NCBI GenBank assembly: GCA_930986425.1
Contig: CAKNJR010000001.1
Coordinates: forward strand, 124,001 to 188,000
Source: an uncultured Clostridium sp.
GTDB taxonomy: Bacteria; Bacillota; Clostridia; TANB77; CAG-508
Direction: 5' to 3'
Length of the DNA: 64,000 nt
Within the stretch, counting starts at the first letter, position 1; every line of letters starts with the position of its first letter. The translations under genes and the position numbers were made by a program. Under the pieces are notes generated by a model. That model did no database searches and was not told where the DNA came from. It saw nothing but the letters and a program-made list of their open reading frames with translations. Shown here in pieces: positions 46,083 to 54,881 of the stretch.

Positions 46083-47117
46083 ATGAAAGATTTTAAATTA
46101 GCAGTAGTTGGAGCTACTGGTGTTGTTGGAAGAGCCGCACTAAAAATATTAGAAGAAAAAAAATTACCAATTAGCGAATATGTCTTTTTCGCTTCTAAAA
46201 AATCAGCCGGAACAAAAATTAGTTTTCTAGGAAAGGAATATGTTGTAAAAGAATTAAACGAGCATTCTTTTGACGAAGGATTTGATTTTGCAATTTTCTC
46301 AGCAGGTGGAGATACTTCAAAAAAATATTCACCTATTGCCGCTTCACACGGATGTGTTGTAGTGGACAATAGCAGTGCTTTTCGTATGGATGACCAAGTT
46401 CCATTAATTGTTCCTGAAGTAAACCCTGAAGAAATAAAGAAAAATAAAGGAATTATAGCTAACCCTAATTGTTCTACAATTCAAGCAGTTGTTGCTTTGA
46501 AACCTTTAGATGACAAATATAAAATAAAAAGAATTGTTTATTCTACATATCAAGCAGTATCAGGAGCTGGAAGAGATGGAATCTATGATTTAGAAAATGG
46601 AATCAAAAACTTTAAAGAAAGTTCAGATATAAATGTTGCTTCATCAAACAAATATGAATTAAAGAAATTTCCTTATCCTATATTTAACAACTGCTTACCT
46701 CATATAGATGTATTTTTAGACAATGGTTATACTAAAGAAGAAATGAAGATGATTAATGAAACGAGAAAAATTTTAGGAAGACCTGACCTAGCGATTACAG
46801 CAACTACTGTTAGAGTTCCTGTTCTTAATTCTCACAGTGAAAGTATTAATGTTGAATTTGAAAACGATTATAACTTAGAGGAAGTAAAAGATTTGTTGAA
46901 GAATTCCCCAGGAATTAAAGTAATTGATGATATTTCTTCTCTAAAATATCCATTAGCAACTGATGCTACTGGGCAAGACGATGTTTTAGTTGGTCGCATT
47001 AGAAGGGATTTTAGTATTCCTAATGGTTTAAATTTCTGGTGCGTTGCAGACAATATTAGAAAAGGTGCCGCTTCTAATGCTATACAAATCGTTGAAAAGT
47101 TAATTGAATTTTTTTGA
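46083..47117 (+). CDS. asd: Aspartate-semialdehyde dehydrogenase
   Basis: Reduces aspartyl phosphate to aspartate semialdehyde on the route to lysine, methionine, threonine and diaminopimelate. NADP motif VGATGVVGR at residue 9, active-site Cys in NPNCSTIQ (about 127), and the catalytic His region RVPVLNSHSES (about 248). The ATG at 46083 follows AAGAGAGGAAT; an in-frame upstream ATG adds 12 non-conserved residues. Length 344 is normal. The 260 bases upstream are very AT-rich, and I see no lysine riboswitch there. It stands alone. Confidence 0.95.
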   Translation: MKDFKLAVVGATGVVGRAALKILEEKKLPISEYVFFASKKSAGTKISFLGKEYVVKELNEHSFDEGFDFAIFSAGGDTSKKYSPIAASHGCVVVDNSSAFRMDDQVPLIVPEVNPEEIKKNKGIIANPNCSTIQAVVALKPLDDKYKIKRIVYSTYQAVSGAGRDGIYDLENGIKNFKESSDINVASSNKYELKKFPYPIFNNCLPHIDVFLDNGYTKEEMKMINETRKILGRPDLAITATTVRVPVLNSHSESINVEFENDYNLEEVKDLLKNSPGIKVIDDISSLKYPLATDATGQDDVLVGRIRRDFSIPNGLNFWCVADNIRKGAASNAIQIVEKLIEFF

Positions 47118-47137
47118 AAAAAAATAAGGACTAGTCC

Positions 47138-47179
47138 GGTAGGAACGACCTAAAGCTACGCTATAAGACCGTTTCTACC
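47138..47179 (+). terminator. Imperfect hairpin downstream of asd
   Basis: GGTAGGAACG (47138-47147) pairs with CGTTTCTACC (47170-47179) with one G-T pair and a 22-base loop; an AT-rich run follows. Probably the asd terminator, though the T-run is interrupted. Confidence 0.45.
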
Positions 47180-47234
47180 TACTTTGTATATAAATTTTTA
47201 TTTTGAGCAAGACACTAATTTGCTCATTTCTGTA

Positions 47235-47255
47235 TGTGGCATTTGAAATGCCACA
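47235..47255 (-). other. Hairpin 13 bases after the variable gene's stop (DGR-like cruciform)
   Basis: TGTGGCATT and AATGCCACA pair perfectly (nine bases, three-base loop) just behind the restored stop codon at 47269-47271. Known diversity-generating retroelements have a short stem-loop in this place that aids target recognition. No T-run follows on either strand, so it is not an ordinary terminator. Confidence 0.55.
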
Positions 47256-47268
47256 ACAGCTTTCAGTA

Positions 47269-48490
47269 CTACTTTACATAAAGTGTGGCACGAGAAGAAT
47301 AGGTGCTGTTGCTCGAAATGTCCGGATAGTAGCTTTTACGGTCTGAAGCTGGACTGTTCGAACCGGAAATGCTGTAATTACCACCGGCGACTAACACGGA
47401 AGCTAGTAGAGTATGCCTCTTGTGTCCATTCCCTACAATTTCCTGCTAAATCAAATATTCCATTAGCTTCATATTTGGTATCTGAACCCGTATCTATTTT
47501 TGAGCTTGAACCATAATTTCCCCAACTGCTTGAATCTGTATCTGTATTAAATTCATTTTGTTTTAACCAATCCATTGTTGCATCCCATTGCACTCCATAT
47601 ATCATTGTACTTTTTACTATTCCTGTTTCATCTTGTACTACATTTTGACATGCTTTATATAAATTATACCAATTTGTATTTGTAAGTGATGCACCTTTCT
47701 TTTCTCCATTTGCTGTTAATTCATATCTTCCTATATAAAATCCTTTATATTTTTTAATACTGTCTGACATAGCTTTATATTCTGCTACAAAACTTTCTGC
47801 CATAGCTTTTGGACTAGCAAAATTTAATATAGTACTATGATATTGTGGATCTGTATCATACCTACTTAATACATCTGGTTCTCTTACTGAACTTTCATCT
47901 CCTGGTACTCCTGCTGTATATGTTGATTTATCATCTTCTCTTACTTTTAAGTTACTATATACATTTGTTTTTACTTTATTTTCTTCTTCTGAGCCTGTAG
48001 CTGTTGTACTTAATGTTGCTTCTGCATCTATAAAATAATTACTTGGTGTTTCTACTGGTACCCATACAAATTGATTTCCTTGTAATGTGTTTGGTACTGC
48101 ATCTGTTTTTGTTTCTTCACTAAATTCTTTTTTATCTGCCGGATTATCTGATATAACTAAGCCTGTATCTTTACTTCCTCCTGCATAATAGAAGCCATCT
48201 GGAATTGGTACATTATCTACTGTTGTAATTCCAGTACTTGGATTATCATTATTACCGTTTAGATACTCATCAATTAAATCTGCTCCTTCTCCTAGAGCTA
48301 ATTGCTCATTTGCTTCTGCGTTTCTCCAAGTATTTGCTGCATCCTGAGCCCTACTAAATATTCCATTTTGTCCTATTGTTAGATTAAGTGCAATACCTGC
48401 TAAAATAAGCAAAACTATGATCGTAACAACAAGTGCTATTAATGTGATTCCTCGTACATCCTTTTTAATTTTCTTAATTTTTTCTTTCAT
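47269..48490 (-). CDS. Prepilin-like protein with FGE/C-type-lectin-fold domain, probable DGR target, frameshifted near 3' end
   Basis: The N-terminus is prepilin-like (VRG, then ITLIALVVTIIVLLILAGIA; Ala at mature position 5) with the LTIGQNGIF motif shared with the gene at 31.8 kb. The rest is a formylglycine-generating-enzyme/C-type-lectin fold: NQFVWVPVE, GFYIGRYE, YGVQWDATMDWL, GNCREWTQEAYS. As read, the frame ends at 47378 with VSRRW; dropping one G at 47386/47387 restores the family ending VSRGGNY, continuing to SSRATLYVK and a stop at 47269. The restored tail differs in base composition and codon type and resembles a DGR variable region. RBS AGGAGG; attenuator copy 2 lies upstream. 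Confidence 0.72.
47272..47400 (-). other. Candidate DGR variable region (VR)
   Basis: Coding tail of the FGE-fold gene, about half G+C where the rest of the gene is AT-rich. Between RGG and SSRATLYV most variable positions are AGC, AGT, ATT, GAC, TAC, TAT or ACC, that is, codons one or two adenine changes from AAC or AAT, as adenine-directed mutagenesis of a template repeat would give. The template repeat and reverse transcriptase are not in this window. Confidence 0.55.
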
Positions 48491-48532
48491 TTTGTCCTCC
48501 TATGTTTATAAAATATAATTTTGAAAAAAGCA

Positions 48533-48680
48533 CAAAAAAGAACCATACTTTTAGATAGCACTAAAAAGCATAGTTCTTTTACTATGTAAACATAATGTTG
48601 TTCTTTTAAACCCTACGATATATATATATATATACAGCCTCAAGGCTTTCAAGGATTCTCATCATATACATTTCCTCTCT
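48533..48680 (-). promoter_or_regulatory. Leader-peptide attenuator, copy 2
   Basis: Same order as copy 1: leader frame (48665 to 48606), small hairpin TATG-TTTA-CATA (48594-48583), antiterminator CATAGT (48586-48581) with ACTATG (48574-48569), and terminator (arms 48580-48563 and 48552-48536, then TTTTTTG). Bases that differ from copy 1 keep the small hairpin and the antiterminator pairable (CGTA/CATA). It controls the DGR-like prepilin gene at 48490. Confidence 0.7.
48606..48665 (-). CDS. Leader peptide of attenuator copy 2 (19 residues)
   Basis: Reads MMRILESLEAVYIYIYRRV and stops at TAA, 11 bases before the first hairpin. GAGAGGAAA stands upstream of the ATG. The core LEAVYIYIY is shared with copy 1 in the same frame; the Arg-Arg end comes from a shorter TA tract. 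Confidence 0.6.
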   Translation of the reverse strand: MMRILESLEAVYIYIYRRV

Positions 48681-48813
48681 TCTCAAATCTAATTAAATTT
48701 TAACATAATCAAATTATTATTTGCAATTATTTTTTATTTTTTTCCATCTTTTATTGTATATTTAATTTTTTTATTTTATAATATTTGTAATTAAAACGAA
48801 GGGAGAAATTAAC

Positions 48814-50673
48814 ATGGATGAAAAAGAAAACTTAAATAATGGGCTTAATAACATGCAAAATCCAAACCTTAGCAATAATCAGCCAAATAATTCAGGATTA
48901 GGGAATAACACAAATCCAGTTGAGCAAAACACTGAAGAAAATCCTTATTACAATCCTTATTTTCAAAATGATGATTTGTCTAACTCACCTTATTTAAGTG
49001 AGAATAGTTCAAATGTCGCTTTAAATAATGATATATATAATCAATCATATATGGACATTTATTCAAATGGAGATATTAGTCAAGATTCTAATACACCAGA
49101 TGAACCTATTCCTGAAAATACACAAAATGAGAGTGTAAATAGTAATGAGTCTATTGATTTATTTAATATGGGTGCTAATGAGGATAAAAAAGAACATATA
49201 AACCCTATATTAAGTCAAACTGTAAATACACCAGAACCTCAAAATAACTTAAATGATAATACTCAAGCTTTTGACAATAATCAATTTGAAACCAATCCAC
49301 AAAATTTAGGAAATGAACCATTTTCTAACACAGGAAATTATGTTGATAATTCACAATTTGTAAATCAACAACCTACTGAGCCTCAGTTTGGAGCAGTTAA
49401 CCAAATTTTAAATAACAATTATGCCCAGCCACAAAATCCTAATAATAATGGTTTTGAAAATTATACAGAGCCACAAACTTTCAATAACAATAACATTGAA
49501 AACAATGGAGAGCCTCAAAATTTTAACAACAACCAAATGAATTCTTTTGGAAATGATAATGATGAGGATTTCAAAAAAATCTGGATGGACAAATTGTACG
49601 AAAAAGCTAATACAAAGAAATTTAGTATTCCAGCATTTTTCTTTGGAAGTTTATATTACTTATACAGAAAGCTATATTTACCAGGATTTGTTTTCTTATT
49701 AATATCTTGCTTAATACCTATTATAGGATTATCGCTAATACCAACACTACCTGTTGCACCTTTAATAGCTACATTAATAGCTTTAATTATGCAAATTATA
49801 TATGGTTTCGCTTTTTATCCTTTATACAAGAGTCATATCAATGGTAAATTAGCAAAATCAAAGAATGAAGTTCAAAGTCCTAACCAATTATTAGATATAG
49901 CAAAGAATAAAGGTGGTAAATCTGTTCTATTTGTTGTACTTGGTATTTTATTAAACACAATAATAACTGGTATAGCAATAACAACAATTGGCATTTCAGT
50001 TGTATTAGATTTGTTAGATAGCTTTTTACCTAATTCAAATACCAATACACAACAGACACCTAATTCAAATCAAGCCATTCTAAATGACTTAGCCTCTGAT
50101 AATACAGCTGGTACAATGGAAACATTTAATTTCTATGGAAATTATTATTTTGAATATGATTCTACAAATTGGCTTGAGAATGAAAATGGTGCATTAGTAA
50201 ATGGAAATTATACTTTATCATATATTCAATCATTAGAAAATCTTACAAACTTTGGATATGATACAAACCTTCCAGAAGGAAGAACAGGCTTCCACACATA
50301 CTTATACAACCTATTCTCATCACAAATTGATGCAACAACTACTACATTAGAACTAGGACAAAGTTCTTTCATTTATCAAGGTGGCTTATACTATTCATAT
50401 ATAGATTTAGTTTATGCTACTTCAATTGAAAGATGTTACTTTTTAGTAATCCCTGAAAAAGATATTTTCATAGAATTTATATTATCTAATAATGATACTG
50501 TAATACCTGAAAATATTCATGAAGAAGTATTAGGAATGTTAGAAACTATTACTGATGAAACTCAACAAGATGAAAATGACACATCTTTAAATAACGATTC
50601 TACAAATAGTATTCCTCAAAATAACAATACTACAAACAATGGTGGAATTGATTTAACAAATGTGCAAATGTAA
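48814..50673 (+). CDS. DUF2628-type membrane protein with Asn-rich N-terminus
   Basis: 619 residues in three parts. Residues 1-245 are low complexity, dominated by Asn, Gln, Pro and acidic residues, cytoplasmic and probably disordered. Residues 250-405 hold KFSIPAFFFGSLYYLYRKLYLPG, typical of DUF2628, and four or so membrane helices. The last 200 residues are an extracellular domain (FNFYGNYYFEYDSTNWLENE) followed by an Asn/Thr tail. RBS GGGAG. The gene is ended by a strong terminator. Function unknown; related proteins are called zinc-ribbon or DUF2628 membrane proteins. Confidence 0.72.
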   Translation: MDEKENLNNGLNNMQNPNLSNNQPNNSGLGNNTNPVEQNTEENPYYNPYFQNDDLSNSPYLSENSSNVALNNDIYNQSYMDIYSNGDISQDSNTPDEPIPENTQNESVNSNESIDLFNMGANEDKKEHINPILSQTVNTPEPQNNLNDNTQAFDNNQFETNPQNLGNEPFSNTGNYVDNSQFVNQQPTEPQFGAVNQILNNNYAQPQNPNNNGFENYTEPQTFNNNNIENNGEPQNFNNNQMNSFGNDNDEDFKKIWMDKLYEKANTKKFSIPAFFFGSLYYLYRKLYLPGFVFLLISCLIPIIGLSLIPTLPVAPLIATLIALIMQIIYGFAFYPLYKSHINGKLAKSKNEVQSPNQLLDIAKNKGGKSVLFVVLGILLNTIITGIAITTIGISVVLDLLDSFLPNSNTNTQQTPNSNQAILNDLASDNTAGTMETFNFYGNYYFEYDSTNWLENENGALVNGNYTLSYIQSLENLTNFGYDTNLPEGRTGFHTYLYNLFSSQIDATTTTLELGQSSFIYQGGLYYSYIDLVYATSIERCYFLVIPEKDIFIEFILSNNDTVIPENIHEEVLGMLETITDETQQDENDTSLNNDSTNSIPQNNNTTNNGGIDLTNVQM

Positions 50674-50691
50674 AATATAAATAGTTATATT

Positions 50692-50734
50692 AAAAAGTTA
50701 GTGGTCTGATAATTTCAAATCACTAACTTTTTTA
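50692..50734 (+). terminator. Terminator after the DUF2628 gene
   Basis: AAAAAGTTAGTG pairs with CACTAACTTTTTT around a 17-base loop. Confidence 0.85.
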
Positions 50735-50796
50735 GTTTCTCCAAAGTAAAAATCAATAAAACCTCTATAAACTGCCAATAAATTGAAATTGCAGTA

Positions 50797-50825
50797 TTGT
50801 TTTTTTACGTAAATTATTATATAAT
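50797..50825 (+). promoter_or_regulatory. Probable promoter of asnS
   Basis: TTGTTT (50797-50802), 17 bases, TATAAT (50820-50825). The roughly 80-base leader that follows has no T-box sequence (no TGGNACC) or attenuator. Confidence 0.5.
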
Positions 50826-50908
50826 ATCATCATATTTTAACAAAAGGTAATCATTTTATAAATTTACAATCTATGATTTATTAAATTTACCTTGAGAAAG
50901 GAGTAATT

Positions 50909-52297
50909 ATGAAATACACAGCAGTAAAAGATTTATATAGAAAGACTGGCGATTACATTAATAATAATGTACAAGTTGCTGGCTGGGTTAGAACAGTTCG
51001 TACTTCTAAAAATTTTGGTTTTATAGAATTAAATGATGGCTCATTTTTTAAAAATGTGCAAATTGTTTTTGATAATCAACTAGATAATTTTGAAAAAGTA
51101 AATAAATTAACAATTAGTTCTTCAATTATTGTAAATGGAAAAGTTGTTAAAACTGAAAATGCAAAACAACCATTTGAAATTCACGCAGATAAGGTTGAAA
51201 TATTCAATTTAGCAGACACTTCTTACCCTATTCAAAAGAAAAATACATCTTTTGAATTTTTAAGAACTCAAGCTCATTTACGTCCTAGAACCAATACTTT
51301 TAGCGCCGTATTTAGAATTAGAAGTGTTGCAGCATTTGCAATACATGAATATTTCCAAAAGAATGGATATGTGTATGTAAATACACCTATAATTACTTGT
51401 GCAGACTGTGAAGGTTCTGCTGAAATGTTTAAATTGACAACATTAGACTTAAGCAAACCTCTTCCTCAAAAAGATGGTAAAACAGATTTTTCAGAAGACT
51501 TATTTGGAAAAGAAGCATATATTACAGGCTCTGGTCAATTACATGGTGAAACATTTGCTCAAAGTTTTGGAAAAATTTATACTTTTGGCCCTACTCTACG
51601 TTCTGAAAATTCTAACACAAAAACACATGCTAATGAATTTTGGATGATTGAACCTGAAATTTCATTCTGTGATTTGGACGAGCTTATGGATATTGAAGAA
51701 GACTTCTTAAAATACATTGTAAGAGCAGTCTTAGAAAGATGTCCTGAAGAAATGGAATTCTGTGACAAATTTATTTCTAAAGGTTTAATTGATAAATTAA
51801 ATAAACTATTAGATTCAGAATTTGTAAGGTTAGACCATAAGGATGCAATAGATTTATTGAAAAAGGCTAATCGAAAATGGGAATTCGAACCTGAATATGG
51901 TGGAGATTTAGCAAAAGAACATGAAAAATATATTACAGAATATTTCAATGGTCCAGTATTTGTTAAAAACTGGCCAAAAGATATAAAATCTTATTATATG
52001 AAACTAAACCCTGATGGAAAAACTGTTGCAGCAGTTGACCTAGAAGTCCCTGTTGCTGGTGAAATCATGGGTGGCTCTCAAAGAGAGGAAGATTATGATA
52101 AACTAGTTAAAAGAATGAATGAAATGGGAATTGCAACAGACCCACTATATTGGTACTTAGATTTACGTAAATATGGTACAGATATACATTCTGGATTTGG
52201 TTTAGGATTTGAAAGATTACTTATGTACATTACTGGTATGGAAAATATTCGTGATGTTATACCTTATCCTAGAACACCAAATAACTGTGAATTTTAA
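50909..52297 (+). CDS. asnS: Asparaginyl-tRNA synthetase
   Basis: Class II aminoacyl-tRNA synthetase charging tRNA-Asn. N-terminal OB anticodon-binding domain (VQVAGWVRTVRTSKNFGFIE), class II motif 1 around FAIHEYFQKNGYVYVNTPII, motif 2 FGPTLRSENSNTKTHANEFWM, and motif 3 GFGLGFERLLMYITG. The motif AHLRPRTN and the ending are AsnRS-type rather than AspRS-type. Length 462 is standard. RBS AAAGGAG. Monocistronic between two terminators. Confidence 0.97.
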   Translation: MKYTAVKDLYRKTGDYINNNVQVAGWVRTVRTSKNFGFIELNDGSFFKNVQIVFDNQLDNFEKVNKLTISSSIIVNGKVVKTENAKQPFEIHADKVEIFNLADTSYPIQKKNTSFEFLRTQAHLRPRTNTFSAVFRIRSVAAFAIHEYFQKNGYVYVNTPIITCADCEGSAEMFKLTTLDLSKPLPQKDGKTDFSEDLFGKEAYITGSGQLHGETFAQSFGKIYTFGPTLRSENSNTKTHANEFWMIEPEISFCDLDELMDIEEDFLKYIVRAVLERCPEEMEFCDKFISKGLIDKLNKLLDSEFVRLDHKDAIDLLKKANRKWEFEPEYGGDLAKEHEKYITEYFNGPVFVKNWPKDIKSYYMKLNPDGKTVAAVDLEVPVAGEIMGGSQREEDYDKLVKRMNEMGIATDPLYWYLDLRKYGTDIHSGFGLGFERLLMYITGMENIRDVIPYPRTPNNCEF

Positions 52298-52333
52298 TTC
52301 TCATTAAACTCTTGAAAATTTAATTTGCAATTT

Positions 52334-52370
52334 AAAGGACATAGATTTTAATAACCTATGTCCTTTTTAC
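52334..52370 (+). terminator. Terminator after asnS
   Basis: AAAGGACATAG (52334-52344) pairs with CTATGTCCTTT (52356-52366), followed by TTACTTTT. It lies between convergent genes. Confidence 0.85.
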
Positions 52371-52389
52371 TTTTATTCTAAAATATATT

Positions 52390-53547
52390 TTACCAAGCTT
52401 TATTGTAAAGCATTATGAAGTCTTCTTTTGTTACGTCTCTTGGGTTACCTGGTTTACATGGGTCAACCATTGCTTTATCTGCAAGCATTTCGAAATCTTC
52501 TTTCTTAGCGCCTACATCTTTTACTGTTTGAGTAATTCCCACATCATTTGATAAGTTTCTAATGCATTCACAGAATGTTTTTATAACTTCTTCTTTTGTG
52601 AATTCTGTTGCATCTATATGCATAGCTTCTGTTAATATTTTTCTAAATTCTTCATAGCTTACTTCACCATTGAATTCCATAACTGTTGGAAGTAATATAG
52701 CATTTGCTAGTCCATGTGGTGTATCATAAACAGCTCCTAATTGGTGAGCCATTGAGTGAACTATTCCTAGTCCAACGTTTGAGAATGCCATACCTGCTAT
52801 ATATTGTCCTAAACCAACTTTATTTATTGCATCTTGGTCTTTTTCATTTACTGCTTTTGCTAAGTTATCATATATTAATTGTATAGCTTTCATTGAAAAC
52901 ATTTGAGACATTATATTTCTTGATTTTGTTATATATCCTTCAATTGCATGTGTTAATGCATCCATTCCTGTTGATGAAGCAACTGATTTTGGCATTGATG
53001 CCATAAGCTCTGTATCAACTATTGCTATAATTGGAATATCATGTTCATCTACACAAACCATTTTTATTTCTTTTTCAGGGTCTGTTATAACATAATTTAT
53101 TGTAACTTCTGCTGCTGTTCCAGCTGTTGTTGGAAGTGCTATAATTGGTAATCCTTTATTTTTTGTATTTGAAGCACCATTTAATGATACAACATCACTT
53201 CTATCTGGGTTAGTTATTATTATGCTTATTCCCTTTGCTGTATCAATACTTGAGCCTCCACCTACTGCAACTATTAAATCGCATTTTTCACTTTTACACA
53301 TTTCAACACCATCTAATACATTTTTAATTGGTGGATTTGGTTTTACATCGTGAAATAATACATAATTTATTTTATTTGCTTCTAATAAATCTGTTATTTT
53401 TGTGCTAACACCTGCTTTATATAAAGATTCATCAGTTACTACTAATACTTTTTTAAATCCTCTCTTTTTTATTTCTTCTGGAAGGACTTTTCTAGCTCCT
53501 TCTCCAAAATATGAAGTTTCATTTAATACAAACTTTTCAATATCCAT
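52390..53547 (-). CDS. Iron-containing alcohol dehydrogenase
   Basis: NAD(P)-dependent, Fe-dependent alcohol dehydrogenase (group III), probably fermentative. NAD motif AVGGGSSIDTAKG near residue 95, and metal ligands in DALTHAIEGY, GIVHSMAHQLG and DTPHGLANAILLP. Length 385 fits. The ATG at 53547 follows AAGGAGG; the open frame upstream of it runs through a REP-like repeat and is not coding. It follows the FIST gene by about 95 bases, same strand. Substrate (butanol, 1,3-propanediol or other) not determinable. Confidence 0.94.
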   Translation of the reverse strand: MDIEKFVLNETSYFGEGARKVLPEEIKKRGFKKVLVVTDESLYKAGVSTKITDLLEANKINYVLFHDVKPNPPIKNVLDGVEMCKSEKCDLIVAVGGGSSIDTAKGISIIITNPDRSDVVSLNGASNTKNKGLPIIALPTTAGTAAEVTINYVITDPEKEIKMVCVDEHDIPIIAIVDTELMASMPKSVASSTGMDALTHAIEGYITKSRNIMSQMFSMKAIQLIYDNLAKAVNEKDQDAINKVGLGQYIAGMAFSNVGLGIVHSMAHQLGAVYDTPHGLANAILLPTVMEFNGEVSYEEFRKILTEAMHIDATEFTKEEVIKTFCECIRNLSNDVGITQTVKDVGAKKEDFEMLADKAMVDPCKPGNPRDVTKEDFIMLYNKAW

Positions 53548-53566
53548 AAAATTTTCCTCCTTAAAA

Positions 53567-53604
53567 TTTTTATTTTTATTTAAGAACCGTTCCCAACTAA
53601 AAAA
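53567..53604. repeat. REP-like half element
   Basis: TTATTTAAGAACCGTTCCCAACTAAAAAAC-type sequence, a single unit related to GGACCGTCCC at 14.98 kb, placed between the FIST gene and the alcohol dehydrogenase gene. Confidence 0.5.
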
Positions 53605-53642
53605 CTGAGAAATCAGAAAAGCTGAAAACGGAAAACTTAACA

Positions 53643-54806
53643 TTACTTACAAAAAGCTGTTTCTGAAAGCATTAATCCGCCCATATTATTAGCTTCATGT
53701 TCTGCTCTACCATATTCACCAAAAGTAAATGGCATAATAAATGGTACGTCTCCTGCTTCTTCTTTTACAAGTTTTGCAACTTCATCTATTCTATTTCCGA
53801 TTGCAATCTTTCTACCTCCACAGTGTACTAAAAGGTAACCTGCTGGCTCTGTTTTTAGCTTTGCTTTTAAATTTCTTAATACTAGTTTTGGAGCATTTAT
53901 TAATTCATCTAAGCTAGATTGCATTTGAATTACAGCAGTATTAACAGCTAAATCATTTCCAACATTTATGCTGTAATCACTATTACCTGCCATTGGATGT
54001 CTAATTAAAGTTACATTTCCAGTAGGAGTTTTAACTCCAAGTGGCTTCAATATTGAAGCTGTAAGAATTTTATCACCCATTAAATTTCTGGTTTTAAAGC
54101 CTGTCCATTCAGCATATTGCTTCATAGCTGGTATATTATTTATTTCTTTTAAAGTTCTTTTTCCTTCTATTTCTGTGATTATTCCTGAATTAACTGTTTC
54201 ATGATATTTTCCAGTATACTCATTTACTAATTTCTTATTGGTATAGAAAAATGCTACTGCTACACCTTCTGAAAATACTTTGTCTCCGGTGAAGATTTTC
54301 CACTTACCAGATAAGTCATCATCTGCACAACTTCCTCCAAACATTGGTATATCTCCAATTACATCTTGGATTCCTTTTGCATATTCTTCTTCTTCTCCTG
54401 GATTTGCAATCATAAAGAAATAAGCTGGTGGAAATGTTGTTCCGACTTTATTCATAGCTTCAATTGCTACTTGTCTACCTGTTTCTCTTGCAGTAAGTAA
54501 TTTTGGTGATGCAGAAACCCCAACTGCTGTATCAGGATCTCCTATTGCCATTATACCTGCAAAACCATTTTCAGATGTTATATATCCATCTGGAACCAAA
54601 ATTCCGCCATTTGATGTACATCCTATTATAGGTGCTGTGCCTAATTCTTCTTTTGCACCTTCTACAAGTTTTTGTACATCATATTTTACTGATGTGAAAA
54701 TAAAAGCTACTTTTGTTTGAATTAAATCTAATACTACTTTTTTAGCACACGCCTTACCTGCTAAATAAGCACTTTCATCAGTACTCCATGCTACATTTGT
54801 TTTCAT
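53643..54806 (-). CDS. FIST domain protein
   Basis: A 387-residue protein with FIST N and C domains, a predicted small-molecule sensory module usually attached to signalling proteins. Features are the N-terminal KVAFIFTSVKYDVQKLVEGAK, GCTSNGGILVPDG, the middle GGSCADDDLSGKW and the C-terminal YLLVHCGGRKIAIG with MPFTFGEYGRAE. There is no kinase, cyclase or HTH domain, so it is a stand-alone sensor whose partner must be encoded elsewhere. The ATG at 54806 follows AGGAGG. A metabolic role with the alcohol dehydrogenase is possible but unproven. Confidence 0.88.
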   Translation of the reverse strand: MKTNVAWSTDESAYLAGKACAKKVVLDLIQTKVAFIFTSVKYDVQKLVEGAKEELGTAPIIGCTSNGGILVPDGYITSENGFAGIMAIGDPDTAVGVSASPKLLTARETGRQVAIEAMNKVGTTFPPAYFFMIANPGEEEEYAKGIQDVIGDIPMFGGSCADDDLSGKWKIFTGDKVFSEGVAVAFFYTNKKLVNEYTGKYHETVNSGIITEIEGKRTLKEINNIPAMKQYAEWTGFKTRNLMGDKILTASILKPLGVKTPTGNVTLIRHPMAGNSDYSINVGNDLAVNTAVIQMQSSLDELINAPKLVLRNLKAKLKTEPAGYLLVHCGGRKIAIGNRIDEVAKLVKEEAGDVPFIMPFTFGEYGRAEHEANNMGGLMLSETAFCK

Positions 54807-54881
54807 TAGTTTACCTCCTAAATCTTTGGTAATGCTTTTTTCTATTTTACTAGATAGCCACATTACCAATTTAATTATTTT

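Noticed and set aside
50735..50908. T-box leader before asnS
   Set aside because: No TGGNACC T-box sequence and no terminator/antiterminator pair between promoter and start.
53548..53643. N-terminal extension of the alcohol dehydrogenase
   Set aside because: The extra codons translate a REP-like repeat; the ATG at 53547 has a strong site and the family-typical start.
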